In this document: piece by piece, positions 1-7,350 of the stretch
Position numbering within the stretch: the first letter of the stretch is position 1
How the letters are laid out: each line of letters begins with the position of its first letter
NCBI GenBank assembly: GCA_964650405.1
Contig: CAZYTO010000074.1
Span: 1 to 20,494 of the forward strand
DNA from: CAZYTO01 sp964650405
GTDB lineage: Bacteria; Acidobacteriota; Thermoanaerobaculia; Gp7-AA8
Direction of reading: 5' to 3'
Length of the DNA: 20,494 bases
Notes under the pieces: generated by a model
What the model saw: only the letters and a program-made list of their open reading frames with translations
Told to the model about the DNA's origin: nothing
Database searches by the model: none
Made by a program: the position numbers and the translations under genes

Positions 1-294
1 TACCCTCTCTCCAGTCGGTCACGGAAAAGCTCTACACACCCTTTAGGAGATCCGTCTTTCTCCGTATACCGAAAGATAGAGACGCGGTTCGGACGGTCGC
101 GTCTTGGCTACTTTGTGACGACCGATCGATTCACAGGTGGCGTGGAGCTGGAGCGCTTGAAGGATGCAAAGGGGCGAATACTAGTCGTGCCACTCGATCG
201 GCAAGCGCTGCCAAAGGTCTGGCGAGACGCAACGGATGCGGCGCCGATCACTCGGCAATTGGAAGAGGCGACGCTGGCCGCAGCGCTAGATTGA
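1..294 (+). CDS. C-terminal end of an unrecognised protein (5' truncated by window)
   Basis: Reading from base 1, frame 1 is open for 97 codons and stops with TGA at 292-294; the start lies outside the window. The visible tail contains the stretches RLGYFVTTDRFTGG and GRILVVPLDRQALPKVW and ends in an Ala/Leu-rich helix. The pattern VTTDRFTGG followed by a buried beta strand and VPLDRQAL loosely resembles the end of restriction-endonuclease-like (Mrr-type) folds, but I do not assign that function. Base composition looks less GC-rich than the genes to the right. It converges with the DUF433 gene at 468-746, with a short hairpin between them. Confidence 0.55.
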   Translation, partial: YPLSSRSRKSSTHPLGDPSFSVYRKIETRFGRSRLGYFVTTDRFTGGVELERLKDAKGRILVVPLDRQALPKVWRDATDAAPITRQLEEATLAAALD

Positions 295-429
295 TTTAAA
301 GGCGGAGCACGTGAAGCCCTCTAGTTCTGTTTAGCGCAGAAGGTGGGCGAGCGGCCAGCCTGCGAAACCGTGGGTGTTCCAGGCCACACACAGAACCTAG
401 GCTGGCGGGATCGTGTGGTTCAGTGTGGT

Positions 430-448
430 AGCCACCGCCCTGGTGGCT
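430..448. terminator. 7-bp perfect hairpin between convergent genes
   Basis: AGCCACC (430-436), a 5-nt loop, and GGTGGCT (442-448) form a perfect GC-rich stem. It lies 19 bases past the stop of the minus-strand DUF433 gene and 136 bases past the stop of the plus-strand partial gene. No T-tract follows on either strand, so this is only a possible U-less or bidirectional terminator. The rest of 295-467 shows no coding sequence that I can support on either strand. Confidence 0.35.
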
Positions 449-467
449 CGCGGCGCAGCTCGAAGGG

Positions 468-746
468 TCAGGAGGTCCGGCGTCGTCGAGGAGCCTTTGC
501 ATCTGGATCACTTCCTCCGAGCTGCGCGAGGCTCCGTGCGACGTGATCGTCGGGATTCGCGGCCGCGTAAGCGAGCGCTTGCCGGATATCCTCATCCTCG
601 ACGTCCGGATAGGCCCTGCGAAAGTCGTCGCGGTCCGGGTATTCGGCGAGAGCAAGCAGGAGTCCCTTGACTGTGATCCGCAATCCGCGAATACACGGCT
701 GGCCGTTCATCTTGCCGGGATAGATTGTGATTCGATCGAGTGTCAC
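468..746 (-). CDS. DUF433 domain protein, antitoxin-like
   Basis: The protein carries the DUF433 signature TLDRITIYPGKMNGQPCIRG near the N-terminus, then LLALAEYPDRDDFRRAYPDV and an IRQALAYAA helix. DUF433 is a small winged-helix-like family, usually the antitoxin half of a pair with a PIN-like DUF5615 toxin. An ATG exists at 770, but GTG at 746 is preferred. A strong Shine-Dalgarno (GAGGAGG, minus strand, at 757-763) lies 10 nt upstream of it, inside the longer reading, and family members normally begin with MTLDRI-like sequence. The C-terminal tail is basic (APRRRRTS). No DUF5615 or other toxin gene is visible directly downstream (295-467), so the gene appears solitary. Family assignment is firm; a function in toxin control here is inferred. 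Confidence 0.85.
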   Translation of the reverse strand: MTLDRITIYPGKMNGQPCIRGLRITVKGLLLALAEYPDRDDFRRAYPDVEDEDIRQALAYAAANPDDHVARSLAQLGGSDPDAKAPRRRRTS

Positions 747-825
747 CGGGATAATGCCTCCTCGCCTCACCCAACAGCAGTGGGCTTGGCCTCATGCCCG
801 GGTCGGTTTGGAGGGGTGACACCTC

Positions 826-1125
826 ATGCCGAACATCCCTGATGACGATAAAGGTCCGCCGCACGTTCCGCAGAACCGGACGACGGCGGAGGGGAAGCTG
901 CGGCGATCGAAGCGGAACTGTCCGGTGTGTCTGGCGTTGCTGACGCAAAACGCCACGCGCACGAAGCGGAAGAAGCAGTGCACGTCGTGCGGGGCGAATC
1001 CGTCGCCCGGGAAGGTGTGCCGGCGCTGTTCCGCGGAGGGAATCTGGGAGAGCCGGCTTGGCGCGGCCTGCCAGAGCTGCGGGTTGCATGGACGGAAGCA
1101 GGACGTCATCGCTCCGTTGCGATGA
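826..1125 (+). CDS. Small protein with two predicted zinc ribbons
   Basis: A 99-residue soluble, basic protein with four CxxC pairs: C32/C35, C52/C55, C65/C68 and C82/C85. The spacing fits two consecutive four-cysteine zinc sites. The N-terminal 30 residues are Pro/Asp- then Arg/Lys-rich and probably disordered. The start is supported by GGAGGGG at 810-816, 9 nt before the ATG. Third codon positions are mostly G or C, as in the neighbouring genes, which supports real coding. I do not recognise a named family. Zinc-ribbon proteins of this size often bind RNA, DNA or ribosomes, but nothing here proves that. It lies divergent from the DUF433 gene and 72 bp before the S9 peptidase start. Confidence 0.65.
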   Translation: MPNIPDDDKGPPHVPQNRTTAEGKLRRSKRNCPVCLALLTQNATRTKRKKQCTSCGANPSPGKVCRRCSAEGIWESRLGAACQSCGLHGRKQDVIAPLR

Positions 1126-1149
1126 CGGGCCGTCGAGTCGTGCTACCTT
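1122..1149 (+). promoter_or_regulatory. Possible promoter of the S9 peptidase gene
   Basis: ATGACG at 1122-1127 (four of six match to TTGACA) and TACCTT at 1144-1149 are separated by 16 bp. They would start a transcript about 40 nt before the ATG at 1198. The -35 element overlaps the stop codon of the zinc-ribbon gene. The assignment rests on sequence resemblance to sigma-70-type promoters only. Confidence 0.3.
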
Positions 1150-1197
1150 TCCGCTCCGCCGGCTCTCCGTCGTCACCGCCGCCACCGGAGGAGAAAC

Positions 1198-3366
1198 ATG
1201 TTCCAACGCCGCCTGCTGCGTACCGGTCTGTTCGTCGTGCTCTCCATCGCATCTCTCTCCGCGGCGCATGCCGCAACGCCGACGCTCGACGAGCTGCTCA
1301 GTCTGAAGATCGCCCGCCAGCCGCGCATCTCGCCCGACGGACGGCTCGTGGCGTATGAGATGACGGAGACGAACTGGAAGGACAACGCCTACGTCACGCA
1401 CCTCTGGCTGGCGGACACGCAGTCGGGACGGTCGTTTCAACTGACGCGCGGGAAGAAGTCGAGCGACGGCGCGCAGTGGTCGCCGGATGGGCGGTGGCTG
1501 GCGTTCTTCACCGACCGAGAGTCGGGGGCCCTGCCGCCGAATGCGGCTCCAAAGGCGGCACCGAAGAAGGAAGGCGAGAAAGAGCCGGAGGGGGCGTCGG
1601 ACGCAAAGCCCAGCGAGCGGCAGATCTGGCTCATCGCACCGTCGGGCGGCGAGGCGTGGATGCTGACCAAGCACGGCGCGCACATCGACTCGTTCCGCTG
1701 GTCGCCGGACGGCAAACGCCTGGGCTTCACGGCGGCGGTGCCGGAGTCGAAGGCGATGAAGGACCGGAAGGACAAGTACAGCGACTACGAAGTCGTCGAG
1801 CGGGACTTCCAGCAGAATCAATTGTGGGTCGTCGACGTCGCAGAGGCGGAGGGGAAGGGGGAAGTGCCGATGGAGGCGACGGCGGTGGTGGCGGATCCGA
1901 AACTAAATGTGGAAGGCTTCGACTGGTCGCCGGATGGCGCCACGGTCGCCTTTGCTGCGACGAGCGATCCGCTCCTCGCGCACGGCGGCAGCTCCGACAT
2001 TTACCTGGCTGGCGTCAACGGTGACCACTCCGTGACGAAGATCGTGGCCCTGCCCGGGCCCGATTCGACGCCGCGCTTCTCTCCCGACGGCACCGAGCTG
2101 GCGTTCAGCACGACGCTCGGGGAGACCTACCACTTCTACGCCAACGATCACATCGCCTCGGTGCGGCTGGACGACGCCCGAAAGCGCCCGGCCACGAGCC
2201 GCGGCGACGTCACCGACCTGACGCCGGGCTTCGACGAGTCCGCCGGCCTGATGGAATGGGGAAGGGACGGGATCTACTTCCGCGCCGCGCAGAAGACGAG
2301 CACGCACCTCTTTCGAATCGATCCGCGAACGAAAGACGTCGCGCGCGTCACCGGGCCCGACGCCTTCTATCTCAATGACGCCAGCCTCACCGCCGACGAT
2401 CGGTCGGTGGCCTTCACGGCCGGGGCGGCGAACGGCATGGCGGAGGTCTACACGGCTTCGCTCTCCGCGCCCGGCGGCGGTTTCTCGCCGAAGAAACTGA
2501 CGGACATGAGCGCGCAACTGGCGGGCTTCACGCTCGGCAGCATGGAGCTCGTGCAGTGGAAGAGTCAGGACGGCGAGACGATCGAAGGCGTGCTCCACAA
2601 GCCGGCTGGTTTCGATCCATCGAAGAAGTACCCGCTGCTGTTGGTCATCCACGGCGGTCCCACCGGCGTTTCGCGCCCCGTCTGGGCGCCCACCCGGGCC
2701 TATCCCATCGAGCAGTTCCTGGCGAAAGGGGCGCTGGTGCTGGAGCCGAACTACCGCGGCAGCGCCGGCTACGGCGGACGGTTCCGCGCCCTCAACGTCC
2801 GGAACCTCGGCGTGGGCGACATGTGGGACGTGATGAGCGGCGTGGACGCGCTCGTGGCGCGGGGATGGGTCGACCCGGCCAGGCTGGGCTCGATGGGGTG
2901 GTCGCAGGGCGGCTACATCTCGGCCTTCCTGACCACGAACGCCGACCGCTTCAAGGCCATCTCCGCCGGCGCCGGCATCAGCGACTGGGCCACGTATTAC
3001 GTCGCGACGGACATCACCCCGTTCACGCCGCAGTACCTGCATGCCACGCCGTGGGACGATCCGGAGATCTACGCGAAGACGTCACCGATCACGAACGTCC
3101 GCAAGGCCAAGACGCCGACGCTGATCCAGTGCGGCGAGAAGGACCGGCGCGTGCCGCCGGCCAATTCGTATGAGCTCTACCGTGGGTTGCGCGATGCCGG
3201 GGTGGAGGCGCGGCTGATGGTCTATGCCGGCTTCGGACACGGCATCACGAAGCCGAAATCGAACCGGGCGGTGTTGCAGCACAACCTGGACTGGTTCGAT
3301 CACTATCTGTGGGGCGAGCCGATCCCAAAGGAGTCGCCGCTGAACGGCAGCGGGGCCGGGGAGTAG
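1198..3366 (+). CDS. Secreted S9 family (prolyl oligopeptidase-type) serine peptidase
   Basis: A 722-residue exported peptidase. Residues 1-26 are a signal peptide with an AHA-A type cleavage site. Residues about 30-430 form a beta-propeller with at least five PD40/WD-like SPDG repeats (near 45, 95, 169, 244 and 295); this lid limits access to oligopeptides. The C-terminal alpha/beta hydrolase domain (about 450-705) contains the HGGP oxyanion region at 485-488. It also shows the nucleophile Ser569 in GWSQGG, Asp649 in GEKDRRVP and His681 in GFGHGI, a complete catalytic triad. Length is normal for S9 acylaminoacyl or dipeptidyl peptidases. An insert at about 113-140 rich in Ala, Pro, Lys and Glu is low-complexity. 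GGAGGAG lies 4 nt before the ATG. It probably degrades peptides in the periplasm; exact specificity (DPP IV-like or acylaminoacyl) cannot be read from sequence. Transcription appears monocistronic, converging with the LOX-VWA gene. Confidence 0.94.
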   Translation: MFQRRLLRTGLFVVLSIASLSAAHAATPTLDELLSLKIARQPRISPDGRLVAYEMTETNWKDNAYVTHLWLADTQSGRSFQLTRGKKSSDGAQWSPDGRWLAFFTDRESGALPPNAAPKAAPKKEGEKEPEGASDAKPSERQIWLIAPSGGEAWMLTKHGAHIDSFRWSPDGKRLGFTAAVPESKAMKDRKDKYSDYEVVERDFQQNQLWVVDVAEAEGKGEVPMEATAVVADPKLNVEGFDWSPDGATVAFAATSDPLLAHGGSSDIYLAGVNGDHSVTKIVALPGPDSTPRFSPDGTELAFSTTLGETYHFYANDHIASVRLDDARKRPATSRGDVTDLTPGFDESAGLMEWGRDGIYFRAAQKTSTHLFRIDPRTKDVARVTGPDAFYLNDASLTADDRSVAFTAGAANGMAEVYTASLSAPGGGFSPKKLTDMSAQLAGFTLGSMELVQWKSQDGETIEGVLHKPAGFDPSKKYPLLLVIHGGPTGVSRPVWAPTRAYPIEQFLAKGALVLEPNYRGSAGYGGRFRALNVRNLGVGDMWDVMSGVDALVARGWVDPARLGSMGWSQGGYISAFLTTNADRFKAISAGAGISDWATYYVATDITPFTPQYLHATPWDDPEIYAKTSPITNVRKAKTPTLIQCGEKDRRVPPANSYELYRGLRDAGVEARLMVYAGFGHGITKPKSNRAVLQHNLDWFDHYLWGEPIPKESPLNGSGAGE

Positions 3367-3447
3367 CCCTCGCCCGCCCGGAGCATACGCGCCAACTCAA
3401 GGCCGACTGCGCGTTAACTGTCACATCGGAATGGCTTGGCGCGCACG

Positions 3448-3499
3448 GAAGGATGAAGGTTTATGCCGCGATGCTCTGTGCACAAAGCCTTCATCCTTC
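3448..3499. repeat. 12-bp perfect inverted repeat between convergent genes
   Basis: GAAGGATGAAGG (3448-3459) and CCTTCATCCTTC (3488-3499) are exact reverse complements separated by 28 nt. Three further A-T pairs (TTT at 3460-3462 with AAA at 3484-3486) can extend the stem past a one-base bulge. The right arm reads as two near-identical heptamers, TTCATCC then TTCATGC, like the heptamer tracts elsewhere in the window. It sits in the 166-bp gap between the stops of the S9 peptidase (3366) and LOX-VWA (3533) genes. It may act as a transcription terminator for either gene, but there is no clear T-tract. Confidence 0.55.
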
Positions 3500-3532
3500 A
3501 TGCTGGCGTTCCCGCTCGCCCGGCGCCCGCGG

Positions 3533-5893
3533 TCATCGCGGGAACAGAAGCAGAATGATGATGATGACCAGCAGGAAGAGCCCGATGGCAGCCAGCCGGA
3601 TGATGGCCCGGCAGCAATTGCGTTTTTCGAGTGCTCCGCCGCCGGTCGACGGTTTTGGCGGCTGATTGCCCCCTTGCCACACCTGAGCGGTGAGCAACTG
3701 TTCGCGCGTAAAGGTGCGGCCGCGCATGGTGTGGCCGTCAGCCCGAAGGTGGACATGGTAGATGCCCGATTGGTCGGCGGGGAAGGTGTACTCGAAAACG
3801 CCGGGTTGCCCTTCCGGAAGATTGAACAACGTGACTGTGCCGTCCGGCCGCTCCACTTCCGCGGTCATGGTGGCGCGCGAGGCGACCGGGAGGCCGTATT
3901 CCGTCAATGCGGCCCGTAACGTGACGAGACCTCCCGGCTCCAGGCTCGTCTGTGCCAGACGCCCGCGGAGCTGCAGGTCGGAGTATGTCAGGACGCTGAG
4001 GTTGTAGGGGAGCCCGTGCGGTAACTCCACCGCGAAACGTCTGTTCTTGTCGTCGTCGCGGACCCTGAGCACTGCCGTCCACGTTCCACTCTGCGCGCTC
4101 GCGCCATGAACCACGGCCGGCAGGCCGATGCGGTAATAGCTCGACTGATCGCCGGCGAAGTACGCCAATTCGGGTGAGCCGGCGGCCAGGGCGGGAGTAA
4201 TCTCGGTGCCGGCAGGGGTCTCCACGCGGAAGTCGATGTGTTTCGGAGCGGGCGTAAGGAGAACGACGTCGGCCGAGATGTCGGTCTCGTTCAGGTCGAA
4301 CGGAATGCGGTGGGTCTGTCCCGGAAGAATGGCCGACTCGGGGTCCGTGACGATCTGGTCGTTCTTCACGCTGGCCAGAATCTGCTGGTAGTACTTCGCC
4401 AGGCGGAACTTCGACTGATCGCTGAACTGGCCGGTCATGAGGAGATAGCCGTCGTGGCCGGCGCAGATCTTGTTGAGCGTCGACGGGTCGATCTCCTCGG
4501 GAGTGCCGAGACCGATGGCGTAGATCTGCTGGTTCGAGGAGACGAGATTGATGACGTCATCGACCGATTTCGGCGCGGTGTTCTGGCCGTCGGTGAGCAC
4601 GACCGTGGCTACGACGCCAAAGTTCGACTTCACCGGAGCGAGGAGATTCTGGGCCGCCTCGATGCCGTCGCCGATGGCCGTCAGGCCGTCCGGGTTCGGT
4701 GTGTGATTGATGATGGCCTGCCGCGCTGTCGTGCGGCTGGTGTCGGAGGCGTCATCGAGTGAGCCGATGGTCGTAAGAGGCAGGACGTCATGCGGGTCCT
4801 GATCGAACGAGACGATGCCCACACTGTCGTTTTCGTGCAGGCGGTCGACAAAGGGCGTGGCTGAGTCGTGCAGTACCTGAATGCGCGTGCGCCCGTCGCC
4901 GGCGTCGTCGAGCATGCTCCCCGATTTGTCGAGCACCATGGCCACGACCGCTTTCGGGCGGGCGATGGTATTGGCCGTGAGCGGCACGACGAAACTCTTA
5001 CTCGTATCCTCGACGCACTGAATCGTCACCGTACCCACGGCGGAATCACCGTCGGATGTGCCCTTGTACGTGATCCAGATGCGGGCCGTCTGCGGCGCCA
5101 AGTTGTCGTTTGCGTTGACCGTATCCGACGTTCCGAGCAGCACCGTGGTGCCGAAGACGGAACCGGCGGCGCCGCTGACGAAATCGGGGCCGCTCGTGAT
5201 TTTCATCGTCACGTCCCGGCACGCACGGACCTCGAAGACCGCGGCGGCAACGCGCGTCTCGCCTTCCGGAACGGAGAGGAACTGAACCGCCGGCGTCTTC
5301 AGCGTCACCGCAACCGGTGGATCGATCTCGGTTACCTGCTGCCCCGCGATGCGCAACCCCACGCATGTGCTGTTGTTGTCGTACGAGTCCTCTGGAAGAA
5401 GGTGGCCGGCGTTCGTCGTGGCCACGAGCGTGTAATCGCCGTCAGGAACGTTGGCTTCGTCGATGACGATGAATTGGCAGTCCAGCCCGGCCGTATAGAC
5501 GTCGGACCACCCGACGGAGATGCCCTGATTCTGACAAGTGAACTGGGCCTGGGCCGGACCGCCGCCCGGTGTGTGCTCGAAGTCTTCAAGGCAGAAGCCT
5601 GCCTTCTTTCCCGGCATGGCCAGATTGCCCTGGGCGTCGAAGAGGCGGTACTCGTTGAACTGTTTGAAGTGATAGTGGTGATGGGCGGGAGAGAAGTAGA
5701 AGAGCTCCGGGTGACTCTGCGGATCGCCGATCACGAAGTCGGCATTGCCGACATTGCTGGCAACGAAGTCGAACCGGAGGAGCCGGTGTGTTCCCGCCGT
5801 GGCGCAGTCCTCGGCAACTTCCGGGCTGTCGGCAGGAAAGTCCTTGGTCTCGATCGAGAAATTTCGGACTTTGGCAATGAGATCAGCGCCCAT
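3533..5893 (-). CDS. Lysyl oxidase-like domain fused to von Willebrand A domain, C-terminal membrane anchor
   Basis: A 786-residue multidomain protein. Residues about 8-185 match the lysyl oxidase (LOX) catalytic fold. H71, H73 and H75 in HHHYHF correspond to the copper ligands of animal LOX. K97 in GKKAGFCLED and Y133 in GWSDVYTAGLDCQ correspond to the Lys and Tyr that form the lysine tyrosylquinone cofactor. Cys101, 120, 139 and 177 could form disulfides. Residues about 314-510 are a VWA domain with an intact metal site: DKSGS at 322-326, Thr405 and Asp435 in LTDGQ. Beta-sandwich-like regions lie at 190-310 and 520-735. A hydrophobic helix at about 763-784 is followed by only two residues, giving a tail anchor. 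No signal peptide is visible, which is odd for a copper oxidase. An AGGAGAGG site precedes the ATG. LOX enzymes oxidise lysine side chains to allysine; that activity here, and a role in surface or matrix cross-linking, are inferred. A small lipoprotein gene lies 137 bp upstream. Confidence 0.88.
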   Translation of the reverse strand: MGADLIAKVRNFSIETKDFPADSPEVAEDCATAGTHRLLRFDFVASNVGNADFVIGDPQSHPELFYFSPAHHHYHFKQFNEYRLFDAQGNLAMPGKKAGFCLEDFEHTPGGGPAQAQFTCQNQGISVGWSDVYTAGLDCQFIVIDEANVPDGDYTLVATTNAGHLLPEDSYDNNSTCVGLRIAGQQVTEIDPPVAVTLKTPAVQFLSVPEGETRVAAAVFEVRACRDVTMKITSGPDFVSGAAGSVFGTTVLLGTSDTVNANDNLAPQTARIWITYKGTSDGDSAVGTVTIQCVEDTSKSFVVPLTANTIARPKAVVAMVLDKSGSMLDDAGDGRTRIQVLHDSATPFVDRLHENDSVGIVSFDQDPHDVLPLTTIGSLDDASDTSRTTARQAIINHTPNPDGLTAIGDGIEAAQNLLAPVKSNFGVVATVVLTDGQNTAPKSVDDVINLVSSNQQIYAIGLGTPEEIDPSTLNKICAGHDGYLLMTGQFSDQSKFRLAKYYQQILASVKNDQIVTDPESAILPGQTHRIPFDLNETDISADVVLLTPAPKHIDFRVETPAGTEITPALAAGSPELAYFAGDQSSYYRIGLPAVVHGASAQSGTWTAVLRVRDDDKNRRFAVELPHGLPYNLSVLTYSDLQLRGRLAQTSLEPGGLVTLRAALTEYGLPVASRATMTAEVERPDGTVTLFNLPEGQPGVFEYTFPADQSGIYHVHLRADGHTMRGRTFTREQLLTAQVWQGGNQPPKPSTGGGALEKRNCCRAIIRLAAIGLFLLVIIIILLLFPR

Positions 5894-5899
5894 GATGTC

Positions 5900-5913
5900 C
5901 TCTCCTGGGAGAG
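5900..5913 (-). promoter_or_regulatory. Short hairpin covering the LOX-VWA ribosome binding site
   Basis: In the LOX-VWA leader, CTCTC and GAGAG can pair around a CCAG loop. The 3' arm is part of the Shine-Dalgarno sequence, 6 nt before the ATG. Such a stem could reduce ribosome access. The stem is only 5 bp, so biological relevance is uncertain. Confidence 0.25.
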
Positions 5914-6030
5914 TAGTGACGGCAGGAGGGATTTCGTTACAGCCGCAACTGGCCGGTGATCAGGGCGTGAGTCCTCGTTGACGATCACACTGTTTCAAAT
6001 GGGGGCGGCTTCGTTGGCCTCCCTGTGCCG

Positions 6031-6603
6031 TCAGTCCGGCCCGGGCATCGTGAAGTAGGCCCGGTAATCGTGCGGGGTCGGGTCCGTGGCGACGGTGAAG
6101 TGTACGTAGACCCGGCGCTGATTCTTCAGCGCTGACGGCGGTACGCTGAAGAGGACGGACCGTCCCGGGGGAAGGTAAGAGCCCCAGAACATGTCTCCGC
6201 CGCCGCTGCCGATATCGAGCCGTGTGCCGCGCTGGTTCTCGACGCCGAAGGGGAGGGTGATCTCCATTCCGTCCTCGAGGGCGATGACCTTCCGCCGGTC
6301 GTCGAGCTGGAACCATTGAATGGGCTGCTTCGTGTACATGCTGTACGTGGAGATGGCCAGGACGTGCGAGGAGCGGTTGGTCAGGCGAAGCCAGGGCGTA
6401 TCTCCGGGCTGATGGGCCTCGGCGATGGTGCCCGGCTCCGCCATGCGCTGATCGAGCGGGTTGACCAGGCGGCCGAGGTGATCGAAGGTGAGCGTGACGC
6501 CCTCGAGCTGTTCGTAGGACGCGACAGGCTCGGAGGAGGAACAGGCGCAGCACAGCATCAGCAGGGCCATCCGGGCGGCCATCGGGATCGTCACGCGCCT
6601 CAT
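6031..6603 (-). CDS. Small putative lipoprotein of unknown function
   Basis: A 190-residue protein beginning with a basic tip (MRRVTIPMAAR), a short hydrophobic core and a Cys-rich site (LMLCCACSSS). The last Cys, residue 21, followed by Ser residues, is the likely lipid-attachment site. The mature part looks all-beta, with a GDTPWLRLTNRSSHVLAIST stretch, an acidic EDGMEITLPFGVEN segment, and LPPGRSVLFSVPPSAL near the end. These features suggest an immunoglobulin-like or cupredoxin-like sandwich, but no family is recognised. It lies upstream of the LOX-VWA gene on the same strand with a 137-bp gap and could be cotranscribed. It would then be an envelope partner, which is inference. The ribosome binding site is weak (AGAGGT about 14 nt before the ATG), inside the tandem-repeat leader. 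Confidence 0.72.
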   Translation of the reverse strand: MRRVTIPMAARMALLMLCCACSSSEPVASYEQLEGVTLTFDHLGRLVNPLDQRMAEPGTIAEAHQPGDTPWLRLTNRSSHVLAISTYSMYTKQPIQWFQLDDRRKVIALEDGMEITLPFGVENQRGTRLDIGSGGGDMFWGSYLPPGRSVLFSVPPSALKNQRRVYVHFTVATDPTPHDYRAYFTMPGPD

Positions 6604-6648
6604 CGTTTCGTCTGGACCTCTTTCATCTGGACCGCTCTCGTCTGGATC
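6604..6648. repeat. Three tandem 15-bp repeats in the lipoprotein leader
   Basis: Three imperfect 15-bp units follow each other directly at 6604-6618, 6619-6633 and 6634-6648, sharing the core TCTGGAYC (plus strand). They begin one base upstream of the lipoprotein start codon, so they form its immediate 5' leader and contain its only candidate Shine-Dalgarno. Change in copy number would alter leader length without touching the protein. Confidence 0.75.
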
Positions 6649-6670
6649 TCGAAGCGATTCTAGGCTTCGA
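6649..6670. repeat. 7-bp inverted repeat in the divergent intergenic region
   Basis: TCGAAGC (6649-6655) and GCTTCGA (6664-6670) flank an 8-nt spacer. On the minus strand a TAGAAT hexamer (one mismatch to TATAAT) overlaps the spacer and could be the -10 box of the lipoprotein gene, making the palindrome a possible operator. No good -35 box was found. The remaining sequence to 6853 contains a further 6-bp stem (GGCAGG/CCTGCC, 6774-6788) and no supported gene. Confidence 0.25.
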
Positions 6671-6853
6671 AGAATGCTGCGCTCGTCAGCGATGGGTTAC
6701 GCTGCGGCAAGGTTCCGGTTCCGGTCAGGAGGGGCGGTCCTCGGACAGATGAAGATGCCGGCGAAGAGTCGTGGGCAGGACGCCTGCCGTTGGCCTTTCC
6801 CTCGTTGCCCGATTCTCGGGAGCCCCGGGCGGGAAGGCTCGTTGCTCCGTACA

Positions 6854-7241
6854 ATGGGTATCTTGCGTCACGTCGTACTTGTCGTGCTGACGTGTCTTCT
6901 GTCCGTTTCCGCAGCCGCGGTCACGGCGGATCTTCGTCTCACGGTCGCGCATCCTCCCGCGATCGTCGCGAGCGCCGCTTCGGCACGTGTGGACTGGGAG
7001 GTCTTCAACGCCGGTCCGGACACGGCGAGGCATGTCGTGGCGGACGTGACCGCGAACGGCGCCCCGGCCAGGCAGTGTTGCGCGCCGCCCGTGAACGATG
7101 ACCTGGAGCACGGTGCCCGGCGATCACCGCGGCGAGTGGATCACCGCGACACTGACGCGGCTCGCGAACTTCTGTGGAGACTGTTTCCTGTATGAGATGC
7201 GCACCTCCGAGCTGAGCTCGCCCGTCCCGGTCACGCCGTAG
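6854..7241 (+). pseudogene. Frameshifted small secreted protein with CARDB-like segment
   Basis: The ATG at 6854 opens a signal peptide (hydrophobic core HVVLVVLTCLLSVSAAA). It is followed by a beta-rich segment including ARVDWEVFNAGPDTARHVV, typical of CARDB or DUF11-like adhesive Ig modules in bacterial surface proteins. After about codon 72 the frame runs into unlikely sequence, while the +1 frame continues sensibly from about 7095 with GDHRGEWITATLTRLANFCG and stops with TAG at 7239-7241. A single-base change between about 7070 and 7112 would join the two parts into a protein of about 128 residues. This is either a genuine frameshift mutation or a base-call error. An earlier in-frame ATG at 6674 is rejected because only the 6854 start gives an N-terminal signal peptide. 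Function is not assigned beyond secretion. Confidence 0.6.
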
Positions 7242-7350
7242 GGCTTGCCGGGGCGCGGGCAGCCGAGGGAGCGAAGTGGCGCCTCCGAGAGATTCGTGCC
7301 CATCTCAGCTATCCTTCGCCCATCGTGCAAACAGATCGGGAGCAGTTCTC

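Noticed and set aside
592..1821. 409-codon open frame on the minus strand
   Set aside because: Antisense to the zinc-ribbon gene and the S9 peptidase; Arg/Pro-rich low-complexity product typical of high-GC shadows.
1903..3042. 379-codon open frame on the minus strand
   Set aside because: Lies fully antisense to the S9 peptidase, which has a clear catalytic triad.
4868..5959. 363-codon open frame on the plus strand
   Set aside because: Antisense to the LOX-VWA gene, whose domain motifs are unmistakable.
6001..6024. GGGAGGC/GCCGCCC stem between the lipoprotein and LOX-VWA genes (minus strand)
   Set aside because: Only about seven pairs with a mismatch and no T-tract; too weak to call a terminator.
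7276..7350. ATG start adding 25 residues to Zwf
   Set aside because: Extra residues have no family similarity, and GTG 7351 has a correctly spaced GGGAG.
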